Of a DNA stretch of 55,537 nucleotides, positions 17,285-25,851 are shown piece by piece. A model generated the notes under the pieces. The model was not told where the DNA came from, searched no databases, and saw nothing but the letters and a program-made list of their open reading frames with translations. Every line of letters starts with the position of its first letter. The stretch's first letter is position 1. Source of the stretch: JAHFUI01 sp041485905 (GTDB lineage: Bacteria > Acidobacteriota > Vicinamibacteria > Vicinamibacterales > CAVVIG01); NCBI GenBank assembly GCA_041485905.1, contig JBGPKK010000008.1, positions 1 to 55,537 of the forward strand, read 5' to 3'. The position numbers were made by a program, and so were the translations under genes.

Positions 17285-17514
17285 GGCGTGACGACCAATG
17301 CGATTTCCTTTGATGCGATGGTGACGTATTCGCGGACGACGTCGAATCGGAACGCAGAGGAGCCAGGCGTCGCCCGGATGAATACGCCGCCGCTGACATC
17401 GTTCGGAAAGCTCTCCGTTGGAGGCGCGAGCAGGTGATCGTCGCTGCACGACGACAGGCCGACGCCCGCGATGAACACGAGCAGCGACAACAGCACCGAT
17501 CGGTGAGTCTGCAT
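17281..17514 (-). CDS. Small lipoprotein, unknown function
   Basis: A 77-aa protein with a signal peptide and a good lipobox (VGLSSC, modified Cys ~24), then about 50 residues ending EIALVVTP. The start ATG at 17514 is chosen because it places the hydrophobic stretch at the N-terminus; a longer TTG-start version exists upstream but adds a basic leader with no family support. It is coupled to the following exported protein by a 4-bp GTGA overlap, so the pair probably works together at the cell envelope. Confidence 0.6.
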   Translation of the reverse strand: MQTHRSVLLSLLVFIAGVGLSSCSDDHLLAPPTESFPNDVSGGVFIRATPGSSAFRFDVVREYVTIASKEIALVVTP

Positions 17515-17654
17515 CAATGGCTTCTTGCGCCTCACGTGGACAGTATGGCCGACACGCGAAGTCGCGACCCGCGTCTTTTTGCGTGCTTTCGTGGCCAAGT
17601 CGGGTTATGAGATAGGTTCTGGCCTCTGACCGATCGCCCCGTCATAATTGCTTG

Positions 17655-18320
17655 ATGGCCCTGATATCTCCGTCCGATCAACAGAAGCTGCGCGAGTCGT
17701 TCGCGGACATGACTCGGCCCGTCCGTCTGTTATTTTTCACACAGACGTTGGGATGCGAGACATGCCTCCAGACGCGGCAGATTCTCGATGAGCTCCCGCC
17801 GCTGTCCGACCAGATCACGATCGAGGAGGTCAACCTGATCCTCGAGGGCGACAAGGCCAAAGCGTACGGCATCGATCGCGCGCCAGCGGTCGCGGTGACC
17901 TATCAGAACGGTTCGGTGTGGACCGATTCGCGTATCAGATTTCTGGGCACGCCAGCCGGCTACGAGTTCATTTCTCTCGTGCAGGCCGTGCTCCTCGCCG
18001 GCGGACGAGGCTCGCAGTTATCTGAAGACAGCCAGAAGCGGGTCGCGGCGGTGGACCGGCCGGTAACGATGCAGGTGTTCACGACGCCGACCTGACCGCA
18101 CTGTCCGCGGGCGGTCAGCCTCGCGCACGAGATGGCGTTCGCCAGTCCCAACATCACGGCGTATGCCGTGGAAGCGACGGAGTTTCCCGACCTTGCGCGC
18201 CGCTACATGGTGAGCGGCGTTCCGAAGACCGTCGTCAACGATGAAGTCGAGATTCTCGGTGCGTTGCCGGAGAGCGCGTTTGTCGAACAAGCGGTGGGGA
18301 AATTTACAATTAACAATTAG
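17655..18320 (+). CDS. Protein disulfide oxidoreductase (two thioredoxin folds) with in-frame UGA, candidate selenoprotein
   Basis: Read through the TGA at 18093-18095, this is a 221-aa protein of the PDO / glutaredoxin-like family (two tandem thioredoxin folds, usually 215-230 aa). N-terminal domain: MALISPSDQQKLRE, RLLFFTQTLGCETC with redox pair Cys34/Cys37, then GIDRAPAVAV (cis-Pro) and GTPAGYEF. C-terminal domain: MQVFTTPT-[UGA]-PHCPRAVSLAH, then YMVSGVPKTVVNDE (cis-Pro) and GALPESAF. The family has C-P-Y-C here, so codon 147, the TGA, replaces the attacking Cys, while Cys150 is kept. Sequence after the TGA stays in frame and keeps the family pattern to the stop at 18320. A SECIS-like stem-loop follows the TGA. 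Alternatives: a recent Cys-to-stop mutation or a base error. The last residues (KFTINN) come from repeat DNA. Confidence 0.8.
18093..18125 (+). promoter_or_regulatory. Candidate selenocysteine UGA codon and bacterial SECIS stem-loop
   Basis: The UGA occupies 18093-18095. A 6-bp stem CGCGGG (18106-18111) pairs with CUCGCG (18120-18125, one G-U pair) and encloses the 8-nt loop CGGUCAGC (18112-18119). The loop's second base is G (18113), with 17 nt between the UGA and that G's preceding base. As I recall it, the published bacterial SECIS consensus asks for a G in the first two loop positions and a spacing of about 16-37 nt, so the fit is good. A competing 7-bp hairpin, UGACCGC (18093-18099) with GCGGUCA (18111-18117), is also possible. 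Confidence 0.6.
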
Positions 18321-18382
18321 CCAAAACGGTCACCATTCCTATCGCGAATTCCTGATTTCTCATTGTAAATTCTTAATTGTGA
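18301..18382. repeat. AT-rich inverted repeat between the PDO and M61 peptidase genes
   Basis: An AT-rich island in otherwise GC-rich DNA. AATTTACAAT (18301-18310) pairs with ATTGTAAATT (18362-18371), and ACAATTAACAATTA / TAATTGT extend the symmetry. The left arm supplies the last codons and the stop of the PDO gene; the right arm contains the GTG start of the peptidase gene at 18379. Confidence 0.75.
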
Positions 18383-20232
18383 AGTCGCTGCGGCATCTCC
18401 TCCTCCTGTCCGTCCTGGTCGTGATTGCATGGCCGCTGCAGTCCGCGACGCCGATCCAGTATCACTTCACCTTCCCCGAGCCCGAACATCGCTGGATGCA
18501 GGTCGATGCCACGTTTTCCGACGTGTCGCCGCAGCCGCTCGAGCTCAGGATGAGCCGCGCATCACCGGGCCGCTATTCGCTGCACGACTTCGCCAAGAAC
18601 GTCTACGACGTGCACGCCTTCGCGCGCGATGGCCACGAGGTGGCGACGACGAGACCCGATCCCTACGGGTGGACCGTTGCCGATCACGGCGGCACGGTGA
18701 AGCTGACCTACAAGATTTACGGCGACGTCGTCGATGGGACGTATCTGGCTGTCGATACGAGCCACGCGCACATCAACATGCCGGCGGCGATCATGTGGGC
18801 CCGCGGGTTCGACGATCGTCCCGCGACGTTGACCTTCACACCGCCGGCGGGAGCGCGGTGGCAGGTGGCGACGCAGCTGCATCCCGGCTCGAGCGCCCTC
18901 GAGTTCACGGCGCCGAACTTCCAGTATCTGATGGACAGTCCGGTCGAATTCGGTCCCGTGTCCGTGCGGCAGTTCTCTGTGGGACCGCGGACCTTCCGCG
19001 TGGCGGCGCACCACCTTGGAAGCGATGGGGATCTCGACGATTACGTGAAGGACGTCGAAAAGATCGTCCGTCAGGAAGGCGCCGTGTTCGGGGAATACCC
19101 GGCGTACGAACCCGGGCACTACACCTTTCTCGCCGATTACCTGCCGTACGCGACCGGCGACGGCATGGAACACCGGAACAGCACGGTGATGACGGAGCCA
19201 GGATCGATTCGGACGAGTCGTCGGAGCCTGCTCGAGACGGTCGCCCACGAGTTCTTTCACAGTTGGAACGCCGAGCGCATTCGCCCGCGATCGATCGAGC
19301 CGTTCGATTTCGAGCGCGCGAACATGTCGGGGGAGCTCTGGCTCGCGGAGGGCTTCACGCAGTATTACGGGTCGCTCACAGTGCAGCGCGCGGGCCTGGT
19401 CGACCTGAGAGCGACGTGCGACGCGCTGACCGATTTCGTCGAAGCCGTCACTCTGGGACCAGGCCGCGCGGTTCGATCCGCAGAAGACATGAGCCGCATG
19501 GCATCGTTCACCGACGGCGGCGCCATCGTCGATCGCACGAACTGGGCGAACACGTTCATCTCGTATTACCCGTACGGCGGCGCGATTGCCCTCGCGCTCG
19601 ATCTCACGCTCCGAGCGCGATCGGAGGGTCGGATCACGCTCGACGATTTCATGCGGGCGATGTGGCGCGTGCACGGCAAACCCGGTGGCTCGCGCGAAGG
19701 CTACGTCGATCGGCCCTACTCGTCCGCCGACGCCGAGACGCGGCTGGCGGAGGTGAGCGGCGACAGGGCGTTCGCGCGCGATTTCTTCAGCCGGTATATT
19801 CAAGGACGGGAGCTTGCCGACTACGCGCCGCTACTGGCGCGCGCCGGGTTCGTCGTGCGAAAGCGCAACGCCGGCCGCGCGTGGTGGGGCGACGTGCGGA
19901 TGGAGCCGCGGAGCGGCCGCGTGTACATCACTGCGCTCGTGGTCGCCAATTCACCGGCGTACGCCGCCGGACTCGAGCAGGGCGATGAGCTCCGGCAGAT
20001 CGATGGCACCCGCATCGAGGTTGCCAGCGACGCGTCGACTATCGTGCGTCGGCACAAGGCCGGTGATCGTCTCCGTGTGACCTACGTTGATCACGCCGGG
20101 GTCGAAAAGATGACGACCGTCGCGCTGGTCGACGACCCGCACCTCGAGATCGTGCCGCTCGAGAATGCGGGCGGCGGGTTGGCGCTGGCCGAGCGAACGT
20201 TCCGCGATCATTGGCTCGGACCACTCAGGTAG
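18379..20232 (+). CDS. Exported M61-family glycyl aminopeptidase-like metallopeptidase with PDZ domain
   Basis: A 617-aa protein with a signal peptide (VKSLRHLLLLSVLVVIAW…). The N-terminal beta domain (residues ~25-200) precedes the catalytic domain with H290-E-F-F-H294 in VAHEFFHSWNAERIRP, and the downstream third zinc ligand Glu in WLAEGFTQYY, so it is an intact gluzincin. A PDZ domain (residues ~510-590: VANSPAYAAGLEQGDEL, IDGTRIEV) closes the protein. M61 enzymes remove N-terminal Gly/Ala residues from peptides. The start is the GTG at 18379 because it gives the signal peptide; it lies in the arm of an AT-rich repeat. Confidence 0.92.
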   Translation: MKSLRHLLLLSVLVVIAWPLQSATPIQYHFTFPEPEHRWMQVDATFSDVSPQPLELRMSRASPGRYSLHDFAKNVYDVHAFARDGHEVATTRPDPYGWTVADHGGTVKLTYKIYGDVVDGTYLAVDTSHAHINMPAAIMWARGFDDRPATLTFTPPAGARWQVATQLHPGSSALEFTAPNFQYLMDSPVEFGPVSVRQFSVGPRTFRVAAHHLGSDGDLDDYVKDVEKIVRQEGAVFGEYPAYEPGHYTFLADYLPYATGDGMEHRNSTVMTEPGSIRTSRRSLLETVAHEFFHSWNAERIRPRSIEPFDFERANMSGELWLAEGFTQYYGSLTVQRAGLVDLRATCDALTDFVEAVTLGPGRAVRSAEDMSRMASFTDGGAIVDRTNWANTFISYYPYGGAIALALDLTLRARSEGRITLDDFMRAMWRVHGKPGGSREGYVDRPYSSADAETRLAEVSGDRAFARDFFSRYIQGRELADYAPLLARAGFVVRKRNAGRAWWGDVRMEPRSGRVYITALVVANSPAYAAGLEQGDELRQIDGTRIEVASDASTIVRRHKAGDRLRVTYVDHAGVEKMTTVALVDDPHLEIVPLENAGGGLALAERTFRDHWLGPLR

Positions 20233-20241
20233 GTGTATTTC

Positions 20242-20829
20242 ATGGCTGTTCCCTGGGGTCGTATTCTTTCTGCTGTCCTTGGCGTCGGCGATCTCGCGCT
20301 GCAGCGCCGGGCCGACAGCCGGGAAGACGACCAGCGGCTCGCACCGGGCGGCCCCGCGCTTGGACATCTCGAGACACGCCTCGCCGGCGTCGTCGTGGCG
20401 GCGCTCAAGGAGGCGTTCGACCGCGACAGCCGACGGCTCGATCTCGAGCGGCAACAGATGGACGCGGAGAGAGCGCGGGCCGAACGCGTGTTGCGGCTCG
20501 AGCTGCTCGGTCAGGCGGGCGACCGCGAACTGGCGCGCCTGCGTCTCATCGCCGGCGTGGCGGTCGCGAGCTGGATCGGGACATTGTTCTTTTCAGCGCG
20601 GTTGATCGGCGGGACGATCGGCGCACGTGTGGCGCTTGGCGCCGGGTGGGCGCTGCTCCTGGCTTCGATCGCCTTGGCGTTCGCCGCTCAGTCCGGCGTC
20701 GGACGAGCGCTCGCGCGGATCGACGTTGACCCCAACGACACGATCCCACCCGATCTCGGCGGTGCGCTCGCGCCGTGGCTCATCGTCGGGGGTCTGGCGC
20801 TCGTCGGGTTAGCCGTATTGATTGCGTGA
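20242..20829 (+). CDS. Membrane protein with N-terminal coiled coil, unknown function
   Basis: A 195-aa protein. Residues ~25-105 are highly charged with heptad-like spacing (FDRDSRRLDLERQQMDAERARAE split over two helices), and then three hydrophobic segments (ASWIGTLFFSARLIGG, VALGAGWALLLASIALAFAA, WLIVGGLALVGLAVLIA) anchor it in the inner membrane. ATG 20242 is preferred to the GTG at 20233 because an AGGTAGGT sequence lies just upstream. It follows the M61 gene by 9 bp and may be co-transcribed. No family was recognised. Confidence 0.6.
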   Translation: MAVPWGRILSAVLGVGDLALQRRADSREDDQRLAPGGPALGHLETRLAGVVVAALKEAFDRDSRRLDLERQQMDAERARAERVLRLELLGQAGDRELARLRLIAGVAVASWIGTLFFSARLIGGTIGARVALGAGWALLLASIALAFAAQSGVGRALARIDVDPNDTIPPDLGGALAPWLIVGGLALVGLAVLIA

Positions 20830-20830
20830 G

Positions 20831-22228
20831 TCATTCCCGCGTTCGGCGCGCCGCGCCGAACGCCACGCATCCGAGAACGTTCAGCGCGCAGACGAAGGAC
20901 AGCACGACAACCGCCCTCCCCGTCGCAGACGCTGATGTTCGCAGCGATGGCATCAGCGTCTCGCTTGCACCCAGCCAGCCGAGCGCATCCGAGAGCACGC
21001 GGTTGTGGCCGTCTCCCTGCGGCCAGAGGCTCCGTGTGTGCTGCCAGCCGTCGGCGGAGATGAGAATCTGCGGCGCCAGGAGAATCAGGCATCCCAAACG
21101 AAATAGTCGCTGCTGTAGAGCGATGGCGGCGACACACACGAAAATCGGAATCAACGGAGCGAGGAAGCGCGCCGCTGGCGAGAAGCCGCCCCACCACTGG
21201 AAGTGGGCGGCCGACAGGAAGAACAAGGACGCCGTTGGCAGCAGCCAGAGGGCATATCGCCGGCCCGCCAAGACCCAGGCGGCTGGGACGAGCAGGTAAA
21301 TCGGCGCCCAGACGAGCAGGCCGTTTTCACGATCCACAAGAAGCCCCAGCGAGCCGATCCTCAACGTGTCCCACGACAGCGGCACGCCTTCCAGCATCAG
21401 CGGTCCGCCGAGATTGCCCCAGTAGTGCCACGTCCACACGGCGAGGGCGACCTGCGGCGCGAGGAACAACGCGGCAGCGAGCACGCGGTCGCCTTTCCTC
21501 ATCTCCGCCAACCTCGATCGCTGCTGCCACCCAACCGTCAGCAGCAGCGCGGCGGCGTAGACGACGTACTTGCGATGGAACCAGGGCAGCGCACCCAGCG
21601 AAACCGTCAACAGCAGGAGACGCGTGCGCACGTGAGCGCTCGAATCAGCGAAGGCCGCGCGGACCGCGAACGCGGTCGCCAGCAGGGCGAACGCTTCAGG
21701 AAATACCAGGAAACTGTTCGAGAGCACTGGCGGCGACAGCCATGCCGCAACGACGATCGTCGATGCGAGAGCCGGTGACGTGCCTTGCGCGATCAGGGCA
21801 GTGCGCGTGATCGCCGCCGCGGTCACGACCATGAAAAGGATGCAGAGTGAAATCAGGGAATAGGCAAACAGTCCCCGCGTCATGCGGAACCGGCTCAGAA
21901 TCGATTCAGAGGAGACGCTCGATACGGCGGTCGCGGCCGCGTAGATCGGCGTCAATATCACAGGCACGCCAATGTCGTGCACGGGGAAGAGCGTACCAAA
22001 ACGGTTTTCGCGGGCGTGCAGTCCCATCTCGAGCCCAGCCGCGCCGAAGCGTTTCCCGTCGTCGCTGCGATAGTTGTTTCGGACGTCGAGATCGCCATCG
22101 CCCCACAAGCTCTGGCACACCATGAGGTAATGCGGCTCATCGCCTGAAGCCGAATACTTGCCGTGCGTCGTCATCGCCCAGCAGACGACGAAAATCACTG
22201 CAGGCGCGAACCATCTGCTTCGCATCAC
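20831..22228 (-). CDS. GT-C type integral membrane glycosyltransferase-like protein
   Basis: A 465-aa protein with ten or more hydrophobic segments. The first periplasmic loop holds the acidic motif SGDEPHYLM (Asp30-Glu31), characteristic of the GT-C / PMT-ArnT superfamily, where this acidic pair is catalytic and the donor is a lipid-linked sugar. The C-terminal part is hydrophobic with short loops such as HFQWWGGFSPAARFLAP. Acceptor and sugar are unknown. It is convergent with the small membrane protein (1-bp gap) and divergent from argH. Confidence 0.75.
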   Translation of the reverse strand: MMRSRWFAPAVIFVVCWAMTTHGKYSASGDEPHYLMVCQSLWGDGDLDVRNNYRSDDGKRFGAAGLEMGLHARENRFGTLFPVHDIGVPVILTPIYAAATAVSSVSSESILSRFRMTRGLFAYSLISLCILFMVVTAAAITRTALIAQGTSPALASTIVVAAWLSPPVLSNSFLVFPEAFALLATAFAVRAAFADSSAHVRTRLLLLTVSLGALPWFHRKYVVYAAALLLTVGWQQRSRLAEMRKGDRVLAAALFLAPQVALAVWTWHYWGNLGGPLMLEGVPLSWDTLRIGSLGLLVDRENGLLVWAPIYLLVPAAWVLAGRRYALWLLPTASLFFLSAAHFQWWGGFSPAARFLAPLIPIFVCVAAIALQQRLFRLGCLILLAPQILISADGWQHTRSLWPQGDGHNRVLSDALGWLGASETLMPSLRTSASATGRAVVVLSFVCALNVLGCVAFGAARRTRE

Positions 22229-22260
22229 GTGATTCTCATTTCGTGTCGGCAGGACATTCT

Positions 22261-23736
22261 ATGTCGATATACTTCACCAAGATGGCCTTCGCCCCGGAGT
22301 ACGTGGCCCACGTGCTCAACGAGAACTTCGAGGATGCGAAACGGCTGTTTTTCGCACCGCTCGTGGCGATTCACTACGCGCATCTCGCCATGCTTGCCGC
22401 GACCGGCATCATCTCGCCCGAAGACGCCCACGCCGTACGGATCGCGCTCGATTCGGTCTCGACGACCGATCTCGGTCCAGTGCGCTACGACGGCACGTGT
22501 GAGGATTTGTTCTTTTATGTCGAACGGCTGATCGTGGGCGCGTGCGGCGAAGACGCGGCCGGGCGGCTTCATACGGCGCGCAGCCGCAACGACATCGACA
22601 TGACGATGTACCGGATGCGGCAGCGCGAGTTCATCCTCGGCCTCGCGGCAGCGACCTTCGGTCTGCGCCGGACGCTGCTCGATCTCGTGGATCGGCACCG
22701 CGAGACTGTCTTTACCGTCCACACGCACACCCAGCGCGCGCAGCCCACGACCGTTGCGCACTACCTGCTCGCGGTCATCGAGCAGATCGAGCGGGACGCG
22801 GCGAGGTTGAGGGCGGCATACGATCGCACGAACCAGAATCCACTGGGTGCCTGCGCCATCACCGGCACAGGATTCCCGATCGACCGCCAGATGACGTCAG
22901 AGTTGCTCGGCTTCTGCGGTCCCACCGGCAATACCTACGGGAGCATCGCAGCAGTCGACTATCTGCTCGAGAGCGCGTCGGCGGCGGCCGTGCTGCTCGT
23001 CGGGCTCGGGCGGTTCGTTCAGGACCTGCTGCTCTGGTGCACGGCAGAGTTCGGATACGTGCGTTTTGGCGAGGGCTTCGTGCAGTCGAGCAGCATCATG
23101 CCTCAGAAGCGGAACCCTGTGGCGATCGAACACGTGCGGGCCATCGGCAGCAAGGCGCTGGGGCAGGCGCACGCCATACTCACCACCGTCCATAACACGC
23201 CCTTCGGCGATATCGTCGACACCGAAGACGATCTGCAGCCGCTGGTCTTTTCCATGTTCAGGGACTCGACGCGTGCGGTGGAACTGACCGCAGCCGCCAT
23301 GGCGACGGCGGAATTTGACGCCGAACGTCTCGAGCGGACCGCGAACCTGGGCTGGACGACGCTCACCGAGTTGGCCGATACGCTGACGCGCGATCATCGG
23401 ATTCCGTTTCGGACGGCCCACCAGATCGCCGGCCGGCTGATGGCCGCACGCGAGCGGGAGCCGGAGCGTACGCTATCCGCGCTGGTCGAAGCGATCTCTC
23501 GCGAATTGCTCGGCGCCCCACTGACGTACACCGAGGAACGGCTCACGCAGATCCTCAGCCCCCGGCACTTCGTGAACGTGCGCCGAACGCCAGGCGGACC
23601 GGCGCCGGAGGAAACTGAGCGCGCCGCGCGCGCGTCACGTGCGCAGCTCGAAACGGATCAGGAGTGGTGGAGGAGCGCAACCGGCGCGCTCGCCGCGGCG
23701 GAGCATCGTCTGGCTGATGAGAGCGCCCGCCTGTGA
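22261..23736 (+). CDS. argH: Argininosuccinate lyase family enzyme
   Basis: A 491-aa member of the fumarase/aspartase superfamily. The signature SSIMPQKRNPVAIEHVRA contains the catalytic flexible loop; LHTARSRNDIDM and HTHTQRAQPTTVAHY match the other argininosuccinate-lyase conserved blocks. The reaction is argininosuccinate to arginine plus fumarate. No other arginine-biosynthesis genes are near. Instead the stop overlaps (GTGA) a 41-aa membrane peptide and then an SSS symporter follows, so a catabolic or paralogous role is possible. ATG 22261 is chosen over the GTG at 22243 because AGGA lies 8 nt before it. Confidence 0.9.
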   Translation: MSIYFTKMAFAPEYVAHVLNENFEDAKRLFFAPLVAIHYAHLAMLAATGIISPEDAHAVRIALDSVSTTDLGPVRYDGTCEDLFFYVERLIVGACGEDAAGRLHTARSRNDIDMTMYRMRQREFILGLAAATFGLRRTLLDLVDRHRETVFTVHTHTQRAQPTTVAHYLLAVIEQIERDAARLRAAYDRTNQNPLGACAITGTGFPIDRQMTSELLGFCGPTGNTYGSIAAVDYLLESASAAAVLLVGLGRFVQDLLLWCTAEFGYVRFGEGFVQSSSIMPQKRNPVAIEHVRAIGSKALGQAHAILTTVHNTPFGDIVDTEDDLQPLVFSMFRDSTRAVELTAAAMATAEFDAERLERTANLGWTTLTELADTLTRDHRIPFRTAHQIAGRLMAAREREPERTLSALVEAISRELLGAPLTYTEERLTQILSPRHFVNVRRTPGGPAPEETERAARASRAQLETDQEWWRSATGALAAAEHRLADESARL

Positions 23737-23858
23737 ATCCGAAGATCGACGATCCCCTCGAGCGCGATACGCCGATGACGGCCACCTACATCCGCGTGCT
23801 GGTTGTCGAGGCGATCATCCTCGTGGCGCTCTGGATATTCGGAAGACTGTTCTCCTAG
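23733..23858 (+). CDS. 41-aa single-span membrane peptide
   Basis: A short gene starting with the GTG that overlaps the argH stop (GTGA) and ending at the TAG 23856-23858. Its product has an acidic/basic N-terminus (VNPKIDDPLERDTPMTATYI) and one transmembrane helix (VLVVEAIILVALWIFGRLF). Placed immediately before an SSS symporter, it resembles the tiny auxiliary subunits that precede solute:sodium symporters. The overlap with argH and the strong hydrophobic helix argue that it is real; there is no direct family match I can name. Confidence 0.65.
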   Translation: MNPKIDDPLERDTPMTATYIRVLVVEAIILVALWIFGRLFS

Positions 23859-23878
23859 TGTCGGAGACACGACACTAG
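23855..23878 (+). promoter_or_regulatory. Hairpin just upstream of the SSS symporter start
   Basis: Perfect 8-bp arms CTAGTGTC (23855-23862) and GACACTAG (23871-23878) flank the loop GGAGACAC. The only Shine-Dalgarno-like element (GGAG, 23863-23866) is in the loop and the ATG at 23881 follows two bases after the stem. The structure could tune symporter translation; the preceding peptide stop codon (23856-23858) is inside the left arm, so ribosomes terminating there would open it. Confidence 0.5.
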
Positions 23879-23880
23879 CC

Positions 23881-25551
23881 ATGCATCCCGTTGATTGGGC
23901 CGTCGTCGTCGTTTACCTGGTCTGGATTGTGTACGACGGTCTGCGCCGATCGAAAGGCACCGACAAGGTCGCCGGGTATTTCCTGGCGAACCGGTCGCTG
24001 CCGTGGTGGGCGGTTGGGTTGTCGGTGATGGCGACGCAGATGAGCGCCGTGACGCTTGTCGGCACGACGGGTCAGGCTTACGCAACCGGCTTGCGGTTCA
24101 TCCAGTTGTACTTCGGCCTGCCGCTCGCGATGGTCATTCTCTCGCTCACGGTTGTGCCGTTTTTTACGCGCGCGCGGGTGTACACCGCGTACGAGTATCT
24201 CGAGCGCCGTTTCGATGTGCGGGTGCGCTCGCTGGCGAGCTTTCTCTTTCTGGTCGGCCGCGCGTTCTCGCTCGGCGTCACGCTGGCGGCGCCGTCGGTG
24301 GTGATGTCCGCGATTCTTGGCTGGACGCTGCCGGTGACCGTGCTCGTCATCTGTGTGCCGATGATCCTCTACACGACGATCGGCGGCGTCCAGGCGGTCG
24401 CGTGGACCGACGTGAAGCAGATGTTCGTGGTGGTCGGAGGGATGTCCGCCGCGGTCGTCATCCTGTTGTACGGCATCCTGCACAGCGTCAGCTTCGGCGA
24501 CGCACTGCACCTGGCGGGCGCAACCGGCCGCCTCAAGGCGATCGACTTCAGGTTCGATCCGCGCGAAACCTACACCTTCTGGTCGGGAATGATCGGCGGG
24601 CTGTTCCTGATGCTGTCGTACTTCGGCTGCGATCAGAGCCAGGTGCAGCGCTATCTCACTGCGAAGTCGATAGACGAGGCGCGGCATTCGCTGCTGATGA
24701 GCGCCTTCGTCAAGATCCCGCTTCAACTCCTGATTTTGACGAGCGGCGTCCTGGTCTTTGTCTTCTACCTCTTTCAAACGCCGCCGATGCTGTTCAACCA
24801 CACCTACGATGCGCGTGTGGCGGCGAGCCCGGGGGCGGCGGAGTACGCGGCTCTCGAGCAGGACTTCGGCGCGGCGATTGACGCCAGACGCGCGGCGGCG
24901 GGACGCGGCGAGCGGGACGCGTTTCTCGAGAGCGACACGCGTGTGAGAGACGTTCGGGCGAAGGCCGCGGCCCTCGTCAAGCTGGTGAGCGGGGATCAGC
25001 GCTACAACGACGTCAACTACGTGTTCCCCACCTTCATCACGACGCGCATGCCGATCGGCCTCGTCGGACTGATGATTGCGGCGATCTTCGCGGCGGCCAT
25101 GTCGGCCAGCGGCGGCGAGCTGAACGCGCTGGCGACGGCGACGATCATCGATTTCTACCGGCGCCATTTCGTCACCGAGGCTTCGGATCGCCACTATCTG
25201 GCGGTGTCGAAGCTGGCGACCTTGTCTTGGGGCCTGTTTGCGTGCGTCGTGGCGATGTACTCGGCGAACCAGGGGTCGCTCGTCGAGGTCGTGAACCGGT
25301 ACGGGTCGTTCTTCTACGGCTCGCTGCTCGGCGTCTTCATGCTCGCGATCCTGACCAGGCGCGCGACGGCGCGCGGGGCCTTTTGGGGCGTCATCTGCGG
25401 CATGGTGGTCGTGCTGACGGTCGCGTTCTCTCCGTGGACGCGCGATATCGCCTTTCTCTGGCACAACCTGATCGGCGCCGTCGTCGTTTTCGTCGTGGGC
25501 ATGGCGATCAGCCTGTTCGAGCCGCGGCAAGCAGCCGCGCAAGCGGGGTAG
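23881..25551 (+). CDS. Sodium:solute symporter (SSS/SLC5 family)
   Basis: A 556-aa transporter with ~13 hydrophobic helices. Typical blocks are FLANRSLPWWAVGLSVMATQ, YTAYEYLERRFD, TIGGVQAVAWTDVKQ and AAIFAAAMSASGGELNALAT. A hydrophilic insertion of ~90 residues (~310-380, rich in Ala, Arg and Glu) sits in the loop before 'VFPTFITTRMPIG', longer than usual. Substrates of the family include sugars, amino acids, nucleosides and carboxylates; context with argH suggests an amino-acid-like compound but this is only inference. It is third gene of the argH operon. Confidence 0.9.
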   Translation: MHPVDWAVVVVYLVWIVYDGLRRSKGTDKVAGYFLANRSLPWWAVGLSVMATQMSAVTLVGTTGQAYATGLRFIQLYFGLPLAMVILSLTVVPFFTRARVYTAYEYLERRFDVRVRSLASFLFLVGRAFSLGVTLAAPSVVMSAILGWTLPVTVLVICVPMILYTTIGGVQAVAWTDVKQMFVVVGGMSAAVVILLYGILHSVSFGDALHLAGATGRLKAIDFRFDPRETYTFWSGMIGGLFLMLSYFGCDQSQVQRYLTAKSIDEARHSLLMSAFVKIPLQLLILTSGVLVFVFYLFQTPPMLFNHTYDARVAASPGAAEYAALEQDFGAAIDARRAAAGRGERDAFLESDTRVRDVRAKAAALVKLVSGDQRYNDVNYVFPTFITTRMPIGLVGLMIAAIFAAAMSASGGELNALATATIIDFYRRHFVTEASDRHYLAVSKLATLSWGLFACVVAMYSANQGSLVEVVNRYGSFFYGSLLGVFMLAILTRRATARGAFWGVICGMVVVLTVAFSPWTRDIAFLWHNLIGAVVVFVVGMAISLFEPRQAAAQAG

Positions 25552-25851
25552 GCGTATCGCCGGCGCGGCAATTCACGCGGATGACGAGCGGGCGAACGGT
25601 TTTGTAAGGGCCGGAGCGGTCGCTCGCCTCAGACGACTCTGCTAAGTGCGCCAAACACACGGCTTGATGAATCCTGGCGTCTTGGATCGAACCTTGCTGG
25701 TTCATCGTGCGTGATGAATATCCTCTGGGACGTTCGCTGGCAGTAAACAGTTCTGCACACGCCGCCGCGGCCGCCGCGGTCCGCCCCGCAAACCGAGATC
25801 AGCCCGCACAGCTTTTTCACTTCAGATCAAGATTTTTGAAAACGGCAGAAG
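25552..25851. other. Intergenic region without recognisable gene
   Basis: 300 bp separate the symporter and the convergent M16 peptidase gene. No coding signature, strong terminator hairpin with a T run, RNA gene or repeat of the window's other families was found. It contains short CG-rich runs (around 25760-25790) and an AT-richer stretch near 25825. Confidence 0.5.

Noticed and set aside
23875..25542. 555-codon open frame on the minus strand opposite the SSS symporter
   Set aside because: It is rich in Arg, His and Asp with no domain pattern, and mirrors the codon bias of the real plus-strand gene.
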